Positions 17,524 to 24,321 of a stretch of 38,222 bases of DNA are shown in pieces (within the stretch, counting starts at the first letter, position 1; the number at the start of each line of letters is the position of its first letter). The stretch lies in the NCBI GenBank assembly GCA_002352425.1, contig DEIK01000074.1:71561-109782 (forward strand), read 5' to 3'. The position numbers and the translations under genes were made by a program. The notes beneath the pieces are model-generated. The model made no database searches, was not told where the DNA came from, and saw only the letters and a list, made by a program, of their open reading frames with translations. This DNA is from Rhodobacteraceae bacterium UBA2776 (GTDB taxonomy: Bacteria > Pseudomonadota > Alphaproteobacteria > Rhodobacterales > Rhodobacteraceae).

Positions 17524-18501
17524 CTAGCCCCCGCCGATCAATACCCCTGCCGCAAATACCAATGCGCCGCCCAGAACCACTTGAAATGTGGCCCGCATGA
17601 TCGGGGTTTGCATGAACCGGTATTGCAGCCAAACGATAACCCACAGTTCCACGAATACCACCATGATGGCGATGGAGGTTGCGGTCCAAAAATCGGTGAT
17701 CAGATATGGCAGTGCGTGGCCCAATCCACCCAGCGTGGTCATGACCCCAGATGCAAAGCCGCGTTTTATCGGCGAGCCGCGACCGGATAATTCACCGTCA
17801 TCCGAAGCCGCTTCGGTAAAGCCCATCGAGATGCCTGCGCCAACCGAGGCGGCCAGTCCAACCAGAAAGGTTGTCCATGTGTTTTGGGTTGCAAAGGCGG
17901 TGGCAAAGATCGGCGCCAGTGTCGAGACCGAACCATCCATCAACCCCGCCAAACCGGGTTGAACCCATGTCAAAACAAACTGACGGTGGGCTGTACGTTG
18001 CTCGTTATCGCGGGTGTCGCCATTCAGGTGGTCAGCCTCAAGCGAGTGGGCAGTCTCTTTGTGGGTTGCCTCTTCTGCTGCCAGATCGGCCAGCAATTTT
18101 CGGGTGGCCGCATCGGAGGAGTTTTTAGCGGCTTTGGTGTAAAACACCTCGGCATCTGACTCCATTTTGGCGGCCTCGTCACGGATACGTTCCAACCCCA
18201 GATTTTCAATTAACCAAACGGGGCGGCGGGCATAAAACCCAGCAACATGTTCACGACGCAATAGCGGGATCACTTCGCCAAATCGCGCTTGATGTAGCTC
18301 GACCAATTTGTGGCGGTGGGTGTCTTCTTCTTCGGCCATACCATCAAAGATTTTGGCAGAGGCCGGAAATTCGTCCCGCAAATATTCAGCATACGAGCGG
18401 TAGATGCGGGCGTCGTCCTCTTCGGACGAGATCGCAAGCGCAATGACTTCTTGTTCGCTCAAGTCGGAAAAACGACGACGGGCTGCTGAGCCAAAAATCA
18501 T
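17524..18501 (-). CDS. mbfA: MbfA membrane-bound ferritin-like iron exporter
   Basis: A 325-residue protein combining a ferritin-like di-iron domain (about 1-160) with a CCC1/VIT1 membrane domain (about 175-325). The di-iron ligands appear as ExxH pairs: E59-x-x-H62 and E144-x-x-H147, plus Glu/Asp in SSEEDD. The membrane part has MDGSVSTLAPIF, GAGISMGFTEAASD and GGLGHALPY. In Bradyrhizobium and Agrobacterium MbfA exports iron and protects against iron and peroxide stress, and is repressed by Irr when iron is low. Here AAGGAGG precedes ATG 18501, and an 11-bp-arm palindrome resembling an Irr box abuts that site. It starts a six-gene minus-strand run and is divergent from a TetR gene. Confidence 0.92.
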   Translation of the reverse strand: MIFGSAARRRFSDLSEQEVIALAISSEEDDARIYRSYAEYLRDEFPASAKIFDGMAEEEDTHRHKLVELHQARFGEVIPLLRREHVAGFYARRPVWLIENLGLERIRDEAAKMESDAEVFYTKAAKNSSDAATRKLLADLAAEEATHKETAHSLEADHLNGDTRDNEQRTAHRQFVLTWVQPGLAGLMDGSVSTLAPIFATAFATQNTWTTFLVGLAASVGAGISMGFTEAASDDGELSGRGSPIKRGFASGVMTTLGGLGHALPYLITDFWTATSIAIMVVFVELWVIVWLQYRFMQTPIMRATFQVVLGGALVFAAGVLIGGG

Positions 18502-18511
18502 TGTGGCCTCC

Positions 18512-18536
18512 TTAGTTTAGAATAATTCCAAACTAA
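18512..18536. promoter_or_regulatory. Irr-box-like palindromic operator of mbfA
   Basis: Arms TTAGTTTAGAA (18512-18522) and TTCCAAACTAA (18526-18536) are inverted repeats matching at 10 of 11 positions around TAA. The core TTTAGAA-N3-TTC resembles the iron control element bound by Irr in rhizobia and related alphaproteobacteria. On the minus strand it contains a possible -10 (TATTCT, 18524-18519) placed 18 bases after TTGATC (18548-18543), so a bound repressor would block mbfA transcription. The divergent TetR protein is the alternative ligand. Confidence 0.65.
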
Positions 18537-18584
18537 CGAGTTGATCAAGATTGGCAAGTGGAAAGCGTGCGCTGGCATCTTTTG

Positions 18585-18614
18585 TTGCTTAAACTAAACG
18601 GTTCAGACTATAGT
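18585..18614 (+). promoter_or_regulatory. Possible tetR promoter with internal operator
   Basis: TATAGT (18609-18614) is a good -10, with a poor -35 TTGCTT (18585-18590) 18 bases upstream. The spacer holds CTAAACGGTTCAG, a 13-bp near-palindrome (5 of 6 arm positions), a sensible place for an autorepressing TetR dimer. Confidence 0.35.
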
Positions 18615-18638
18615 TCCTTGCCAATACCGGAGAACGTA

Positions 18639-19259
18639 ATGCCAGCCACCGCACGTAAGATTACGAAAGGCCGCAAGTTCGATCAGGTACTAGAAGGCGC
18701 GCGTGATGTGTTCATGAAGGACGGGTTTGAGGGAGCGAGCGTCGATGACATCGCCAAAACGGCGGGCGTTTCCAAAGCAACGCTTTACAGCTATTTCCCT
18801 GACAAAAGGCTACTGTTTGCCGAAGTTGCCAAATGTGAATGCCACAGACAGGCAGATAATGCGATTGAGTTGGAGACGACAGATTCGACCCCCGGTGAGG
18901 TGCTATTTGCGGCAGGCCAGCGGATGATCGAGTTTTTTACTTCGGATTTTGGTCTCAGTATGTTTCGAATTTGCACAGCCGAGTCGGGGCGGTTTCCCGA
19001 ATTGGGCCATTGGTTTTACGAATCCGGTCCGTTGCTGGTGCGCGCGCGGCTGGTTGAGTATTTTCAAGAAGCTGTTGCCAAGGGCCAGTTGGACATTTCC
19101 GATTACGATTTGGCCGCCGACCAGTTTTCCGAATTGTGCAAGGCTTCGTTTTTTCCCAGCTTGTTGTGCGGGGTGAAAACCAACGTTACGCAGGCGGAAA
19201 CTGATCGGGTGCTAAATGGCGCAGTCGCTATGTTTATGGCGCGCCACGGGGTTGATTGA
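18639..19259 (+). CDS. TetR family transcriptional regulator
   Basis: A 206-residue TetR/AcrR regulator. The N-terminal HTH reads VFMKDGFEGASVDDIAKTAGVSKATLYSYFPDKRLLF (about 25-61), the classic TetR pattern. The C-terminal ligand domain resembles the AcrR-C type (GQRMIEFFTSDFGLSMFRICTAESGRFPELGHWFYESGP). The start ATG 18639 follows GGAGAA; the longer frame from 18558 reads through the promoter and is rejected. Divergent from mbfA with 137 bases between starts, it may control itself and perhaps the mbfA run; that is inference. Its stop codon lies inside a 40-bp repeat found again near 29.4 kb. Confidence 0.9.
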   Translation: MPATARKITKGRKFDQVLEGARDVFMKDGFEGASVDDIAKTAGVSKATLYSYFPDKRLLFAEVAKCECHRQADNAIELETTDSTPGEVLFAAGQRMIEFFTSDFGLSMFRICTAESGRFPELGHWFYESGPLLVRARLVEYFQEAVAKGQLDISDYDLAADQFSELCKASFFPSLLCGVKTNVTQAETDRVLNGAVAMFMARHGVD

Positions 19260-19289
19260 ATTTATGGGCTCAGGCGATCTGCGTGCCAA
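19250..19289. repeat. 40-bp dispersed repeat, copy A
   Basis: This segment matches 29406-29445 at 34 of 40 positions without gaps, including runs of 10 (GGTTGATTGA) and 12 (TCTGCGTGCCAA); five of the six differences are transitions. It overlaps the last codons of the TetR gene and precedes the IS. Read on the minus strand both copies give WHADRL followed by two residues and a stop at the same position. Confidence 0.7.
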
Positions 19290-19291
19290 TC

Positions 19292-20389
19292 GACCGTGTT
19301 GCATGGACATCCCGTCGGCTGATACTGTGTCGGTTTTTTCCACATAAGATGCTGTAAATGCCACACAAGTTCAACACTGATCGTCGCGGCAAGATCCCGA
19401 AGCAGAAGCATCGGGTGACCAATTGGGCTGAATATAACGAGAGCTTACGGCAGCGCGGTGATCTGACAATCTGGATCAGCGATGAAGCGCTTGGTTTGTG
19501 GTCGGCACCGCGCCGAACGGCGCGAGGTGGCCAGCCACGCTATTGCGATTTGGCGATTGAGCTTTGTCTGACACTAGGCATGGTCTTCAGGCAACCGCTG
19601 CGTCAGACCCAAGGCTTGATGCGCTCCATTGCGCGGCTGTTAGGGGTTGCGATCGCGGTGCCGGATTTTTCCACCCTATCACGCGGGGGCAACGGTCTGA
19701 TATTGCAAACAAGACCAAGGGCCGAAGGCCAAGTCGCGATCCATCTGGCCGTTGACAGTACCGGTCTGAAGATCTTCGGCGAGGGCGAATGGCTTGAGAA
19801 GAAGCATAAAACCAAGCGCAAACGACGCTCGTGGCGCAAGCTGCACCTTGGCCTGGATATTGTTAGCGGCGAGATCGTCTGCTCCGATCTGACCACGGAT
19901 GACGTAGGCGACCCGACAGCGCTTCCAGGTCTCTTGGATCAAGTCGATGGCCCAGTTGATCTGTTTCTGGCGGACGGTGCTTATGATGGAGGGCCAACAT
20001 GCAACCTTCTTGCCGAACGCTTCGGCTCAAAGATTGAAGTCACGATCCCACCTCCCAAGAACGCAGCCCTGAGCCCGAACGTAGCGCAGCACCCGACTGT
20101 TCGCGACCGCCATATTGTTCAGATCCAGACACATGGGCGCATGGCCTGGCAGAAGACTTCTGGCTACAATCAACGCTGTCGGGGTGAAACCCTAATGGGT
20201 CGCTGGAAGGCTGTCATCGGCCCCAAGCTAAAGGCACGCTCTTTCGAAAATCAGAAAACAGAAGCTAAGATTGGCGTCCGCGTGCTGAACCGGATGACCG
20301 GACTTGGCCGCCCTAGTTTTGAGCGCACCGCCTGAAATCCGTCTCGGGAAGGGCGCGTTCCAAGCTGAAAGCGATCCCTGCTAAAGGAC
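19292..20389 (+). mobile_element. IS5-family element, IS903-like (ends approximate)
   Basis: An insertion sequence is shown by its single intact transposase gene. The left end is placed near 19292, where GACCGTGTTGCATGGAC resembles IS903-group termini containing GTTGCAT. No clean matching right terminal repeat is present; the closest is an imperfect match at 20373-20389, which would include the stop codon of the zevB-like gene. No 9-bp target duplication was found. The ends may have decayed. The element separates the TetR gene from the convergent zinc locus. Confidence 0.4.
19358..20335 (+). CDS. IS5-family (IS903-type) DDE transposase
   Basis: A 325-residue DDE transposase that looks intact. 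The N-terminal part (KFNTDRRGKIPKQKHRVTNWAEYNESLRQRG, FWI/LTIWISDEAL-like) is typical of the IS903 subgroup. The catalytic acids are visible as AVDSTGLKIFGEGEW (first D), LADGAYDGG (second D) and YNQRCRGETLMGRWKAVIG (E with the YREK-like basic helix). The segment DFSTLSRGGNGLIL matches the subgroup, where SRRGN is more usual. It cuts and pastes its own element. It is read in the same direction as tetR and converges on the zevB-like gene. Confidence 0.93.
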   Translation: MPHKFNTDRRGKIPKQKHRVTNWAEYNESLRQRGDLTIWISDEALGLWSAPRRTARGGQPRYCDLAIELCLTLGMVFRQPLRQTQGLMRSIARLLGVAIAVPDFSTLSRGGNGLILQTRPRAEGQVAIHLAVDSTGLKIFGEGEWLEKKHKTKRKRRSWRKLHLGLDIVSGEIVCSDLTTDDVGDPTALPGLLDQVDGPVDLFLADGAYDGGPTCNLLAERFGSKIEVTIPPPKNAALSPNVAQHPTVRDRHIVQIQTHGRMAWQKTSGYNQRCRGETLMGRWKAVIGPKLKARSFENQKTEAKIGVRVLNRMTGLGRPSFERTA

Positions 20390-21286
20390 TTGCAGTAGCA
20401 TCCCTGAAGACAGGATTGTTATGAAAACGCCGCCAATAAATTGCAGTGCCGCAGGCAGATAATACAGGCCCTTGGTTGTTCGATCTACCATGTTCAATAG
20501 TCGACGTAGGCCAACGCCTGAGCCCGCAAATGCCAGATTGAACGCGGCGGTGCCCAACCCCATGGTTAATGTCGCCAGCACACCGGCGGAAAGGATTTGA
20601 AACCTCCACGCGATCACCAACAAAAACAATGCGCCGGTGCAGGGGCGTATAGCGATGCTCGCCACCAACACGGCCATTTCACGCCAAGTGCTCAGCGTAT
20701 CAACCTCTTCAATGCTGGGCCCGTGTCGATGGCCACAGCCACATCCGTCTTTGTGATGGTCCTCACAGGAGTTTTGGTTTGCGCTTCGGCTAGATCGCCA
20801 GATTTGCCTCCCGGCACGGACAGATAGGTAAAGCCCGATTAAGGCGATTGCCCCATAGCTGATTGGCGCTAACCATTTTTCGGTTAGGTCAACAGCATCT
20901 GCAGAGGTAAGAGACAGCAGCGAAATGCCACCAACAACGATGACGATTGCCACCAAAGATTGGGCAAGGCTTGATATCAATGTCAGTGCTGTCATGCGCC
21001 GCAGGGTTGATTGGCTTGAAAGAGCCGCACCTCCCAACAAGATTTTGCCATGCCCCGGGCCAATGGCATGTACAAATCCATAGGCGAAGGTCAGGCTGCA
21101 AAGGGACCAAAGTGCCAGCGTGTCCCCAGCGCGGATCGCGCGCAAACTACCCGCCATCGCATTCTGAAACACCCGCTGCTGCTGCGCTGCCCAATGGGTC
21201 AAGGACGAGGTATCCACCATCAAAATAACCGCAGCGGCGATGCAAATACTCACGGCAAAAATACCGATAGGAAAGATCAAACGCAT
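20381..21286 (-). CDS. zevB: ZevB-like NicO family metal permease
   Basis: A 301-residue NicO/RcnA-superfamily membrane protein with six to seven predicted helices. Signature residues are HAIGPGHGK (73-81), a His/Cys-rich metal-binding loop (174-189, with HH and CGCGHRHG) and RPCTGA (214-219). The family covers nickel/cobalt exporters and importers, but paired with a DUF1007 protein it matches Haemophilus influenzae ZevAB, a zinc-uptake system. Here it overlaps the zevA-like gene by 10 bases and sits downstream of znuA, which favours zinc over nickel. Its stop codon lies at the probable edge of the IS, so the natural 3' end may have been altered. Confidence 0.8.
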   Translation of the reverse strand: MRLIFPIGIFAVSICIAAAVILMVDTSSLTHWAAQQQRVFQNAMAGSLRAIRAGDTLALWSLCSLTFAYGFVHAIGPGHGKILLGGAALSSQSTLRRMTALTLISSLAQSLVAIVIVVGGISLLSLTSADAVDLTEKWLAPISYGAIALIGLYLSVRAGRQIWRSSRSANQNSCEDHHKDGCGCGHRHGPSIEEVDTLSTWREMAVLVASIAIRPCTGALFLLVIAWRFQILSAGVLATLTMGLGTAAFNLAFAGSGVGLRRLLNMVDRTTKGLYYLPAALQFIGGVFITILSSGMLLQVL

Positions 21287-21921
21287 TGCAAAATAATCTC
21301 CTCTGCGAACTTGCTTCCGACATTAAGGTTTTCCGGTAACTCTTCGCGGGACAGGGTGCTTAGTTCTTTTTGCAACGCCGCTGTTTGTTCGTCAGGATCA
21401 AACCGCTTGACGCTGATGTGACAGCCGGATGCATTTCCAAAAATCCGACCCTCGCTCAAAATGCTATAAGCATAGTAATAAATGGGGTCATAAAGTTTTA
21501 GACTGGCACGACTTCCCCGGATGTTTTTTGGCGCTTGCAGATGCAATTCAAAACTAACGCCGATGCGCCCTTCAACCATCCGCGCCGAAGTTTTTAACGG
21601 GCGCGATAGTTTCTGTTTTTGGCCGGCAATCCACAGATAGGTGTCGCCTTCGTATTCTGGATCCCAAGTCGTTTCGCCCTGTCTGACCTTTTCCAGATCA
21701 GCAGCGTCCAATTCGCCGTCCCCATCCTTATCCAGATCAAGGGTATCGTAAAGGAATAGCGTTGAATAAGCGTCATAAAGCCAAAAAATCCGCACACCAA
21801 CGAGTTCGCCGGAATCGTTGAAAAGAAAGCCTCCATCCGCATCTACAAAGATGTGCGGGTGGGCGTCTACTGTGGGTGCGAAAACACTGAGGCCACAGGC
21901 GAGAAGAAAGGAACGTATCAT
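21277..21921 (-). CDS. zevA: ZevA-like periplasmic DUF1007 protein
   Basis: A 214-residue exported protein of the DUF1007 family. Signal peptide MIRSFLLACGLSVFAPTVDA is followed by the hallmark mature N-terminus HPHIF, whose His residues could bind metal. An EF-hand-like loop D64-x-D66-x-D68-G with D75 at position 12 (LDLDKDGDGELDAADLEKV) suggests a calcium or other cation site. In H. influenzae ZevA works with the NicO protein ZevB in zinc acquisition. It lies 65 bases after znuA and overlaps zevB, so the three genes probably form one Zur-controlled transcript. Its ribosome-binding site is weak. Confidence 0.82.
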   Translation of the reverse strand: MIRSFLLACGLSVFAPTVDAHPHIFVDADGGFLFNDSGELVGVRIFWLYDAYSTLFLYDTLDLDKDGDGELDAADLEKVRQGETTWDPEYEGDTYLWIAGQKQKLSRPLKTSARMVEGRIGVSFELHLQAPKNIRGSRASLKLYDPIYYYAYSILSEGRIFGNASGCHISVKRFDPDEQTAALQKELSTLSREELPENLNVGSKFAEEIILQCV

Positions 21922-21938
21922 ATTTTATCATAATGATC

Positions 21939-21979
21939 TTGGCTCGGAACGGGCAAGTGCGATCTCCATGCCGAGCCAA
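21939..21979 (-). repeat. Hairpin between znuA and zevA
   Basis: Perfect 9-bp inverted repeat TTGGCTCGG (21939-21947) and CCGAGCCAA (21971-21979) with a 23-base loop, just after the znuA stop on the minus strand. There is no U-tract. It may be a read-through stabiliser or a partial terminator that sets ZnuA above ZevAB. An 11-bp palindrome ATCATAATGAT (21927-21937) lies next to it, before zevA. Confidence 0.4.
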
Positions 21980-21986
21980 TTTCGGC

Positions 21987-22985
21987 CTATTTGAGGCAGG
22001 TCGCAAGATTGCGCGCCAGATTACGTAATAGTTGCGGATATAGGTCTGGCCCAAGTTGCAAATCGGAACCAAGTGGGTCCAATACGCCAGTTGTCGCATC
22101 AGTTCCTTGGAAAACAGATTTCAACAAGCCGGGGTTGAATTGTGGTTCTGCAAAGGCGCATGTCACGCCAAGTTCAACCACCTTATCGCGAATTTCGGCA
22201 ACCCTTGCAGGGCTTGGGTCAGATGCGTCACCAAGTGTGATCGCACCAACAGCTGCTATATCAAACCGATTTTCAAAATACTGATACGCATCATGAAAGA
22301 CGACAAAATTGGTGCCACGAACCGCTTCAAGGTCAGTATTGATCTCCTTGATCAGCATATCCAACTCTGCTTTACCGGCCGTTGCATTGGCGGCATAGAC
22401 ATCAGCATTTTCTGGATCTGCCGCAGCAAGATCTGCTGCGATTACGTCAAGCCAAATCCGGGCATTTTCTGGGTCAAGCCAAGCATGCGGATCGTGGGCA
22501 TGACCTTCGTGGTCTTCGTGATCACGATCGGCCTCTTCCTTATCCTGGGCATGGTCTTCATGATCGTCTTCATCTTTATCCTGACTGTGATCTTCATGAC
22601 CCTCTTCATCATGACCATGTTTCTCAAACGCTGCCCCTTCGCGAAATTCCAACTCAGTTGCACCCTCGGCTTCCAAAAGCTCCACAGACTTTGCATCTGG
22701 CGCAATTGATCCAATTGAGCTTTGAAGCCAAGGTGTCAGACCTTCACTCACCCAGAAAACAACATCTGCGTTTTGAAGGGCCTTTGCTTCGGAGGGGCGT
22801 AGAGAGTATCCATGGGGCGAAGCGCCAGGTCGAACAACCAAATTTGGTGTTCCAGCACCTTCCATGACTCTGGCCACGAGAGAGTGAACAGGTGCAATGT
22901 CTACGGCAACTGACGGGACTTCGGCTGTAGCAGCGCCAACAAGGGCAAAAGTCGATACTGCCCCGTACAAAAAGGATTTTCTCAT
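21987..22985 (-). CDS. znuA: ZnuA zinc ABC transporter substrate-binding protein
   Basis: High-affinity zinc-binding protein of the ZnuABC importer, 332 residues, with a signal peptide (residues 1-21, cleaved after ATA). The cluster A-I metal-binding fold is evident: the zinc His in SPHGYSLRPS (H58), the His in DPHAWLDPENAR (H167), the His in VVFHDAYQYFE and a late acidic ligand region. Residues 117-166 form a long His/Asp/Glu-rich loop (repeats of HEDH, HAHD and similar), the zinc-collecting loop characteristic of ZnuA rather than manganese-binding homologues. ATG 22985 follows CGGAG; the longer frame would run into the operator. It is divergent from zur with both palindromes between. Confidence 0.96.
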   Translation of the reverse strand: MRKSFLYGAVSTFALVGAATAEVPSVAVDIAPVHSLVARVMEGAGTPNLVVRPGASPHGYSLRPSEAKALQNADVVFWVSEGLTPWLQSSIGSIAPDAKSVELLEAEGATELEFREGAAFEKHGHDEEGHEDHSQDKDEDDHEDHAQDKEEADRDHEDHEGHAHDPHAWLDPENARIWLDVIAADLAAADPENADVYAANATAGKAELDMLIKEINTDLEAVRGTNFVVFHDAYQYFENRFDIAAVGAITLGDASDPSPARVAEIRDKVVELGVTCAFAEPQFNPGLLKSVFQGTDATTGVLDPLGSDLQLGPDLYPQLLRNLARNLATCLK

Positions 22986-22999
22986 GGTAAACTCCGTGT

Positions 23000-23013
23000 T
23001 ATGTTGTAACATA
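23000..23013. promoter_or_regulatory. Palindromic Zur-type operator, znuA side
   Basis: TATGTTGTAACATA is a perfect 14-bp palindrome in the 92 bases between the znuA and zur starts. Its TATGTT-N2-AACATA form resembles alphaproteobacterial Zur boxes. It is 15 bases upstream of the znuA ATG and its centre is about 30 bp (three helical turns) from the second palindrome. Confidence 0.7.
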
Positions 23014-23027
23014 TTGTCTTGAGTTGA

Positions 23028-23044
23028 ATGTAATAGTATTACAT
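23028..23044. promoter_or_regulatory. Palindromic Zur-type operator, zur side
   Basis: ATGTAATAGTATTACAT is a perfect 17-bp palindrome (8-bp arms around G), on the zur-proximal side of the shared promoter region. It has the Fur-family A/T-rich dyad form. With the neighbouring site it suggests two Zur dimers controlling both znuA-zevAB and zur-znuCB. Confidence 0.7.
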
Positions 23045-23077
23045 ATCAGTAAGAGCAAGAGAAAAAGGAAACGTCGC

Positions 23078-23560
23078 ATGGATGCTGTTGGATTTGATAA
23101 GCATGATCACTCTGCTTGCATCGACGATATGATCGCCGTTGCCGAGGCGTATTGTGTAGCGAACAAGTTGCAGTTTACACCAACGCGCCGCAGGGTTCTG
23201 GAATTTCTGCTGGAAGATCACAGAGCCCTTGGTGCCTATGACATCCTTGAAAGGTTGGTTGAAGAGGGCCACGGTTCGCAACCGCCTGTCGCTTATCGGG
23301 CATTGGATTTTCTTGTGAAACATGGATTTGTTCACAAGATCGAGCGCCTGAATGCCTATATTGCCTGTGCCCATCCCCACGAAAAACACTCACCGGCCTT
23401 TATGATTTGCCGTTTGTGCGGGTCCGTTGCCGAGGCCTCGACACCCGCCAAGAAATTGTTGGACCAAGCCGCGAAAGACGTCGGGTTCAATATTGAATGC
23501 ACTATCGTTGAGGCCGAAGGTCTTTGTCCAAAATGTACAACTGAAGGTGCATCTGTATGA
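23078..23560 (+). CDS. zur: Zur zinc-responsive repressor (Fur family)
   Basis: Fur-family regulator of 160 residues. The winged helix includes FTPTRRRVLEFLLEDHRALGAYDILERL (about 33-60) and PPVAYRALDFLVKHGFVHKIE, the DNA-recognition helix with VYR-like core. Metal residues are the HPHEKH cluster (99-104) and two CxxC pairs, C111-C114 and C150-C153, the structural zinc site typical of Zur. When zinc is plentiful it should repress both divergent units. ATG 23078 follows AAGGAA; an upstream TTG frame would include the operator palindrome. Its TGA overlaps the znuC ATG (ATGA), so znuC is coupled. Confidence 0.96.
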   Translation: MDAVGFDKHDHSACIDDMIAVAEAYCVANKLQFTPTRRRVLEFLLEDHRALGAYDILERLVEEGHGSQPPVAYRALDFLVKHGFVHKIERLNAYIACAHPHEKHSPAFMICRLCGSVAEASTPAKKLLDQAAKDVGFNIECTIVEAEGLCPKCTTEGASV

Positions 23561-24306
23561 GACTGGTAGAAATTCGGAACCTTGCTGTTCGTCTTGGTGG
23601 TCACACGGCGCTTCGTGATGTTTCATTGGGAATCGATTCTGGTGAGATAATAACCATCGTCGGTCCCAACGGATCGGGGAAATCTACCCTGTTACGGGCG
23701 ATTATTGGTGCACTCAAGCCAACATCTGGGGATGTCATAAAATCTGACAATCTACGGATAGGTTATGTCCCTCAACAGTTGCATATTGATCCAACATTGC
23801 CGATGACCGTTGGTCGGTTTCTGGGTCTGCCACACCGCGTAAATGCCGAACAAATTGTGCTGGCCCTGGAGCAAGCCGGCGTGCCCGAGTTGGCTGCGCG
23901 TCAGATGAGCCGCCTCTCGGGTGGTCAATTTCAGCGTGTTCTTTTGGCACGTGCTTTGATGAATCAACCTGATTTACTGATCCTTGATGAGGCAACGCAA
24001 GGTCTCGATCAACCCGGCTCGGCGGCCTTCTATAGGCAAATTGAGGATGTGCGACTGCAACTGGGATGTGCTGTCTTGATGGTCAGTCATGACCTTCATG
24101 TAGTGATGAGCGCCAGTGATCGGGTGATCTGTCTGAACGGGCATGTCTGCTGCGAGGGCGAGCCAGAGCATGTTGCTTCTGCCCCCGAATATCGCGCGCT
24201 TTTTGGCGAGGGGACAAAAGGGGCATTGGCGCTTTATCGGCACCATCATAGCCACTCGCATGATCACCCCCACGACCACAATCATAGCCACAATCACGAC
24301 ACCTAG
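23557..24306 (+). CDS. znuC: ZnuC zinc ABC transporter ATPase
   Basis: ABC ATPase of the zinc importer, 249 residues. Walker A is GPNGSGKST (36-44), Q-loop near VPQQ (71-74), signature LSGGQ (120-124), Walker B LLILDEA (140-146), and a switch His in VSHDLHVVM. The C-terminal 20 residues are a His/Asp-rich tail (HHHSHSHDHP and onward), common in ZnuC and possibly a zinc sensor or store. It is translationally coupled to zur by an ATGA overlap, and znuB starts 15 bases after it. Confidence 0.96.
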   Translation: MRLVEIRNLAVRLGGHTALRDVSLGIDSGEIITIVGPNGSGKSTLLRAIIGALKPTSGDVIKSDNLRIGYVPQQLHIDPTLPMTVGRFLGLPHRVNAEQIVLALEQAGVPELAARQMSRLSGGQFQRVLLARALMNQPDLLILDEATQGLDQPGSAAFYRQIEDVRLQLGCAVLMVSHDLHVVMSASDRVICLNGHVCCEGEPEHVASAPEYRALFGEGTKGALALYRHHHSHSHDHPHDHNHSHNHDT

Positions 24307-24321
24307 GGAGACCGCTGAATA

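Noticed and set aside
22474..22660. Repetitive DNA in the znuA middle as a possible CRISPR or satellite
   Set aside because: The repetition follows codons for His, Asp and Glu with no fixed repeat unit or spacer; it is the zinc-binding loop.
22056..22709. Plus-strand frame opposite znuA
   Set aside because: Its odd composition comes from the complement of the His/Asp-rich loop; ZnuA on the other strand is unambiguous.
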